Below are positions 60,238-64,000 of a stretch of 64,000 bases of DNA, piece after piece; positions within the stretch are counted from its first letter, which is position 1; each line of letters begins with the position of its first letter. The DNA is from Agromyces terreus (GTDB lineage Bacteria > Actinomycetota > Actinomycetes > Actinomycetales > Microbacteriaceae), in contig NZ_WBIS01000001.1 of the NCBI RefSeq assembly GCF_009749465.1, positions 310,001 through 374,000 on the forward strand, given 5' to 3'. The notes beneath the pieces are model-generated. The model was not told where the DNA came from and did not search any database. It was given only the letters and a program-made list of their open reading frames with translations. The translations under genes were made by a program, and so were the position numbers.

Positions 60238-61854
60238 TTGAAGATCAAGAGAATCGGCGTCGCAGCCATTGCTCTTGCTGCTGCCGGAGCCCTCGTGCTC
60301 ACCGGTTGCACGAGCGGCTCGCCCGAGTCGACCGACGGCGCAAGCTCGTCCGCGGTCATCACCACCAACGGCTCCGAGCCGCAGAACCCGCTGGTTCCCA
60401 CCAACACGAACGAGACGGGCGGCGGCAAGATCCTCGACTCGATCTTCGCGGGCCTGGTCTACTACGACGCCGACGGCGCCCCCCACAACGACGTCGCCGA
60501 GGACATCTCGACCGACGACGCCCAGAACTACACGATCAAGATCCGTTCGGGCCTCAAGTTCTCGAACGGCGAAGACGTCACCTCGAGCTCCTTCGTCGAC
60601 GCCTGGAACTACGGCGCGCTCCTCTCGAACGAGCAGCTCTCGAGCTACTTCTTCGAGTCGATCGAGGGCTTCAGCTACGACGAGGACTCCGAGCTCACCG
60701 GCCTCGAGGTCGTCGACGACACCACGTTCACCGTGAAGCTCAAGCAGCCCGAGTCGGACTTCCCGCTGCGCCTCGGCTACTCGGCGTTCTTCCCGCTGCC
60801 CGAGTCGGCCTTCGACGACATCGAGGCCTTCGGCAACAACCCCGTCGGCAACGGCCCGTACATGCTCGACGGCGAAGACGCCTGGAAGCACAACGAGAAG
60901 ATCGACCTCGTCGTGAACCCCGACTACGACGGCCCCCGCGCCGCGCAGAACGGCGGACTCGACATCGTCTTCTACGCCACGCAGGAAGCGGCGTACGCCG
61001 ACCTCCAGGGCGGCAACCTCGACGTGCTCGACGCCATCCCCGACGGCGCGCTCTCGACCTTCCAGGACGAGTTCGGCGACCGCTCGGTCACGCAGGCGGC
61101 GGCGATCTTCCAGTCGTTCACCGTCCCCGACCGCCTCGCGCACTTCGGCGGCGAAGAGGGCAAGCTCCGTCGCGCGGCGATCTCCAAGGCGATCGACCGC
61201 GGTGAGATCACCGACGTGATCTTCTCGGGCACCCGCACCCCGGCCCACGACTTCACGTCGCCGGTCATCGACGGCTACTCCGAGGACATCCCCGGTTCCG
61301 ACGTCCTCGACTTCGACGCCGACGCGGCGAAGGACCTCTGGGCTCAGGCCGACGCGATCTCCCCGTGGAGCGGCTCCTTCCAGATCGCCTACAACGCCGA
61401 CGGCGGCCACCAGGCCTGGGTCGACGCAGTCGCGAACCAGCTGAAGAACAACCTCGGCATCGACGCGTCGGGCGCTCCGTACCCGACCTTCGCCGAGGTG
61501 CGCACCGCGGTCACCGACCGTTCCATCCAGACGGCGTTCCGCACCGGTTGGCAGGCCGACTACCCGGCCCTGTTCAACTTCCTCGGCCCGATCTACGCGA
61601 CGGGTGCCGGCTCGAACGACGGCGACTACTCGAACGCCGACTTCGACGCACTGCTCAAGGAAGGCCTCGCCGAGACCGACCTCGACGCCGCGAACGCGAA
61701 GTTCCAGGAGGCGCAGGAGATCCTCTTCCAGGACCTCCCCGCGATCCCGCTGTGGTACTCCACGGTCAACGGCGCGTACAGCGAGTCGGTCGACAACGTG
61801 CAGTTCGGCTGGAACTCCGTGCCGCTGTACAACGAGATCACCAAGAGCGAGTAA
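60238..61854 (+). CDS. Peptide ABC transporter substrate-binding lipoprotein (family 5)
   Basis: A 538-residue lipoprotein of the DppA/OppA type that captures peptides outside the cell. The lipoprotein signal is KRIGVAAIALAAAGALVLTGC, with lipid attachment at C24. The mature protein has the family 5 landmarks DAQNYTIKIRSGLKFSNGEDVT in pieces, FRTGWQADYPALFNFLGPIY and a C-terminal lobe with LWYSTVNGAYSESVDNVQFGW. TTG 60238 is chosen because AGGAGG lies four bases upstream and no ATG or GTG fits. It is followed by a terminator-like hairpin, then two permeases and an ATPase. Confidence 0.95.
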   Translation: MKIKRIGVAAIALAAAGALVLTGCTSGSPESTDGASSSAVITTNGSEPQNPLVPTNTNETGGGKILDSIFAGLVYYDADGAPHNDVAEDISTDDAQNYTIKIRSGLKFSNGEDVTSSSFVDAWNYGALLSNEQLSSYFFESIEGFSYDEDSELTGLEVVDDTTFTVKLKQPESDFPLRLGYSAFFPLPESAFDDIEAFGNNPVGNGPYMLDGEDAWKHNEKIDLVVNPDYDGPRAAQNGGLDIVFYATQEAAYADLQGGNLDVLDAIPDGALSTFQDEFGDRSVTQAAAIFQSFTVPDRLAHFGGEEGKLRRAAISKAIDRGEITDVIFSGTRTPAHDFTSPVIDGYSEDIPGSDVLDFDADAAKDLWAQADAISPWSGSFQIAYNADGGHQAWVDAVANQLKNNLGIDASGAPYPTFAEVRTAVTDRSIQTAFRTGWQADYPALFNFLGPIYATGAGSNDGDYSNADFDALLKEGLAETDLDAANAKFQEAQEILFQDLPAIPLWYSTVNGAYSESVDNVQFGWNSVPLYNEITKSE

Positions 61855-61896
61855 TTCTCGATCCGGGATGCCTCGGGGTTAGACTCTGAGGCGCCC

Positions 61897-61928
61897 GTGG
61901 GGCGGCAGCCGGTCGGCTGCCGCCCCAC
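61897..61928 (+). terminator. Strong hairpin between binding protein and permease genes
   Basis: A perfect 14-bp stem (61897-61910 with 61915-61928) has a 4-base loop. It lies 42 bases after the binding-protein stop. A TAGCAT -10-like element at 61964-61969 follows, so the permease genes may be transcribed partly on their own. This would give the binding protein higher expression. Confidence 0.75.
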
Positions 61929-62008
61929 ACTCACGTAACCCCCCGGTGCGCGCCTGATCGGCGTAGCATCGTGGGGACGAACTCGCATAAGGGTGAGGTT
62001 TCTCCACA

Positions 62009-62038
62009 ATGTCCACAACACCGAAGCGCGAGGCCTGA
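62009..62038 (+). other. Possible 9-codon leader ORF ahead of the permease
   Basis: ATG 62009 encodes MSTTPKREA and stops at TGA 62036-62038, three bases before the permease ATG 62042. A GTGAGG purine stretch lies about 11 bases upstream. The close stop-start spacing suggests coupled reinitiation. Translation is not proven. Confidence 0.35.
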
Positions 62039-62041
62039 TCC

Positions 62042-62971
62042 ATGGCCGGATACATCGCGCGCCGACTGCTGCAGGCGATCCCTGTACTGCTCGGAACCAC
62101 CTTCCTGATCTACTTCATGGTCTTCGCCATGCCGGGCGACCCCATCGTCGCCCTGTTCGGCGACAAGACGCCGCCGCCCCAGGTGCTCGAGCAGCTGCGC
62201 GAACGGTACAACCTCGACCAGCCGTTCATCGTCCAGTACTTCATCTTCCTGGGCAACATCTTCCGCGGCGACCTCGGCACGTCCTTCTCGGGGCAGCCGG
62301 TCTCCGACATCCTCGTGACGACCTTCCCGGTCACGCTGCGCCTGGCGCTCATGGCCGTCTTCATCGAGATGGTCGCCGGCATCACGATCGGCCTCATCTC
62401 GGGTCTGCGCAAGGGCGGCATCTTCGACGCCAGCGCCCTCGTCGTCAGCCTGATCCTCATCTCGCTGCCGATCTTCGTCATCGCGTTCGTGGCGCAGTAC
62501 ATCTTCGGCATCCAGTTGGGGTGGTTCAGAACCACGGTCGGGCCGGGAGCTCCGACGCAAGACCTGATACTCCCGGCGATCGTGCTCGCGTCGATCAGCT
62601 TCGCGCAGATCGTGAGGCTGACACGGTCGTCGGTCCTCGAGACCGAGAGCCAGGACTTCGTTCGCACCGCCGCGAGCAAGGGCCTGGCCCGGCGACGCAT
62701 CGTCCCCGTGCACATCCTGCGCAACTCCCTGATCCCCGTGGTCACCTATCTGGCCGTCGACTTCGGCGTGCTCATGGTCGGCGCGACCGTCACCGAGGGC
62801 ATCTTCAACGTCCCCGGTGTGGGACGCACGCTGTACCAGGCGATCATCCGCGGTGAGGGCCCCACGGTCGTCGCGTTCGTGACCGTCATGGTGCTGATCT
62901 ACCTCGTGGTGAACCTGCTGGTGGATCTGCTGTACGCCGTTCTCGACCCGAGGATCCGCTATGCCAAGTAA
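62042..62971 (+). CDS. ABC transporter permease, DppB type
   Basis: A 309-residue inner-membrane permease with about six helices. The N-terminus MAGYIARRLLQAIPVLLGTTF and the binding-protein-dependent transport signature LVIAASKGLARRRIVPVHILRNSLIPV, here seen as FVRTAASKGLARRRIVPVH near residue 210, are those of DppB/OppB proteins. It pairs with the next permease to form the channel. Its end overlaps the next gene by 11 bases. Confidence 0.95.
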   Translation: MAGYIARRLLQAIPVLLGTTFLIYFMVFAMPGDPIVALFGDKTPPPQVLEQLRERYNLDQPFIVQYFIFLGNIFRGDLGTSFSGQPVSDILVTTFPVTLRLALMAVFIEMVAGITIGLISGLRKGGIFDASALVVSLILISLPIFVIAFVAQYIFGIQLGWFRTTVGPGAPTQDLILPAIVLASISFAQIVRLTRSSVLETESQDFVRTAASKGLARRRIVPVHILRNSLIPVVTYLAVDFGVLMVGATVTEGIFNVPGVGRTLYQAIIRGEGPTVVAFVTVMVLIYLVVNLLVDLLYAVLDPRIRYAK

Positions 62972-63914
62972 CACCAGACACGATCAGCAGCACTACGTCG
63001 CGCCGATCGAAGAGACCCCGCTCGTCGCGATCGACAAGGTCAAGACCGACGGCAAGCCCACGAACCTCTGGACCGACGCGTGGGCCGACGTCCGAGGCCG
63101 CCCGATGTTCTGGATCTCCTCGGTGCTGATCCTCCTCGTCATCGTCGTGGCGCTGTTCCCCGGGCTCTTCACCCAGGTGCCGCCGAACAACGACTGCCAG
63201 TTGTCGAACAGCAACGGCGGCCCGGTCGACGGCCACCCGCTCGGATTCACCAAGCAGGGCTGCGACATCTACTCGCGCATCATCCACGGCACGTCGACGT
63301 CGCTCTCGGTCGGCATCATCGTGACCGTGCTGGTGGCCGTGCTCGGCATCGTCTTCGGTGCGTTCGCGGGCTTCTACGGCGGATGGATCGACTCGGTGCT
63401 CTCGCGCCTCGGCGACATCTTCTTCTCGATCCCCTACATCCTCGCGGCCGTCGTCATCATGTCGGTGTTCTCCAAGTACGCGAACGTGTGGGTGATCTCG
63501 CTCGCCATCGGCATATTCGCCTGGCCGGCCACAGCGCGTGTGCTGAGAGCCGAGATCCTGAGGGTCAAGAACGCCGACTTCGTGATGGCGTCCACCGCAC
63601 TCGGCGTCTCACGCTTCCGCATCCTGCTGCGTCACGTGCTGCCGAACTCGATCGCTCCGGTCATCGTCATCACGACGATCTCGCTCGCCTCGGCGATCGT
63701 GGCCGAGGCGACCCTGTCGTTCCTCGGCGTCGGCCTGCCCTCGAGCACCATGTCGTGGGGCAACGACATCAGCGCGGCCCAGACCGACCTCCGCACGGCT
63801 CCGCAGGTGCTGATCCTGCCGTCGATCGCGCTGTCGGTCACGGTGCTCAGCTTCATCATGCTCGGCGAGGTCGTCCGCGACGCGCTCGACCCGAAGGCGA
63901 GGGCACGTCGATGA
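62961..63914 (+). CDS. ABC transporter permease, DppC type
   Basis: A 317-residue partner permease. A hydrophilic N-terminus of about 45 residues precedes the first helix (MFWISSVLILLVIVVALFPGLF); the core contains GTSTSLSVGIIVTVLVAVLGIVFG and the EAA-loop region MASTALGVSRFRILLRHVLPN near residue 213. A small extracytoplasmic loop with paired cysteines (NDCQ and KQGCDIYSR) lies between helices 1 and 2. The stop overlaps the next ATG as ATGA. Confidence 0.95.
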   Translation: MPSNTRHDQQHYVAPIEETPLVAIDKVKTDGKPTNLWTDAWADVRGRPMFWISSVLILLVIVVALFPGLFTQVPPNNDCQLSNSNGGPVDGHPLGFTKQGCDIYSRIIHGTSTSLSVGIIVTVLVAVLGIVFGAFAGFYGGWIDSVLSRLGDIFFSIPYILAAVVIMSVFSKYANVWVISLAIGIFAWPATARVLRAEILRVKNADFVMASTALGVSRFRILLRHVLPNSIAPVIVITTISLASAIVAEATLSFLGVGLPSSTMSWGNDISAAQTDLRTAPQVLILPSIALSVTVLSFIMLGEVVRDALDPKARARR

Positions 63915-64000
63915 GCGACCTCACGAACACGAGCGGCACGCCCGCTCAGAACACCGGCGGCGAGCGTCCGATCCTCGAGATCAAGGACCTCCAGGTCGGC
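63911..64000 (+). CDS. Peptide ABC transporter ATP-binding protein (N-terminal fragment)
   Basis: Only the first 30 codons are in the window. The protein starts MSDLTNTSGTPAQ and runs into ILEIKDLQVG, the opening strand of an ABC ATPase just before the Walker A motif. Its ATG overlaps the permease stop as ATGA. From the operon layout it should be DppD/OppD-like, possibly a fused DppDF, but that part is outside the window. Confidence 0.8.
   Translation, partial: MSDLTNTSGTPAQNTGGERPILEIKDLQVG

Overview
This window looks like a chromosomal segment of a GC-rich Gram-positive actinobacterium. It most resembles the family Microbacteriaceae (an Agromyces/Microbacterium-like organism). The evidence is the very high GC at third codon positions, frequent GTG starts, several small actinobacterial families (DUF4307, DUF4245, DUF6264, F420/deazaflavin oxidoreductase, CWB2 surface repeats), and many probable leaderless genes whose -10 hexamer ends seven bases before the start codon. 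No phage, insertion sequence, CRISPR array, tRNA or rRNA was found, so this is mostly housekeeping chromosome. Taxon assignment is inference.

Layout. 1-9 kb: end of a YcaQ-type glycosylase gene, AI-2E exporter-family protein plus threonine ammonia-lyase (ilvA), greA, DUF4307, a small membrane protein, a hemolysin III-family protein, a cis-prenyltransferase, a class V aminotransferase and a PIN-PhoH ATPase. 9-15 kb: minus-strand cluster xseA-xseB-DUF4245-carbonic anhydrase-fumC, divergent from ispH. 15-24.6 kb: fbaA, a divergent FBPase II paralog next to a canonical glpX, VOC protein, rmuC, DnaQ-like exonuclease, methyltransferase, and a TetR-glycosyltransferase pair with a dyad operator. 24.7-36 kb: a secreted CWB2-M23 cell-wall hydrolase with a poly-G leader, EamA exporter, ychF, patatin, truncated LysR-like HTH protein, sigma factor plus membrane partner, acyltransferase, F420-type oxidoreductase, NIPSNAP, GNAT and an ABC-F ATPase. 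37-45.4 kb: two Fpg/Nei glycosylases, a fused TrpE-TrpG anthranilate synthase behind a Trp-codon attenuator, a PrmC-related methyltransferase and a solute-binding/VWA fusion. 45.4-53.3 kb: DHA2 drug exporter and an nrtR-nadA-nadB-nadC-nadS NAD operon with a 51-bp palindromic operator. 53.5-58.4 kb: tandem glycine riboswitch and gcvT-gcvH-gcvP. 58.4-64 kb: two small proteins, a CPBP protease-like protein and an oligopeptide ABC transporter operon that runs off the window.

The clearest regulatory logic is metabolic. NAD synthesis is probably repressed by an NrtR/NdnR-type protein with a degenerate Nudix box acting at the long dyad. Aromatic synthesis is probably controlled by ribosome-mediated attenuation through a 12-residue leader peptide carrying two Trp codons. 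Glycine breakdown is under a tandem glycine aptamer. The nad operon also carries its own cysteine desulfurase, as in Corynebacterium ndnR-nadA-nadC-nadS, presumably to build the NadA iron-sulfur cluster.

Less explained items are the four intergenic tandem-repeat arrays (15, 23, 18 and 14 bp periods), a nested four-arm inverted repeat after phoH, a G9 tract just ahead of a surface-protein start codon, two mini-ORFs that end on or next to downstream start codons, and a window-wide excess of the heptamer GGATGCC/GGCATCC that appears to dictate otherwise rare codons.
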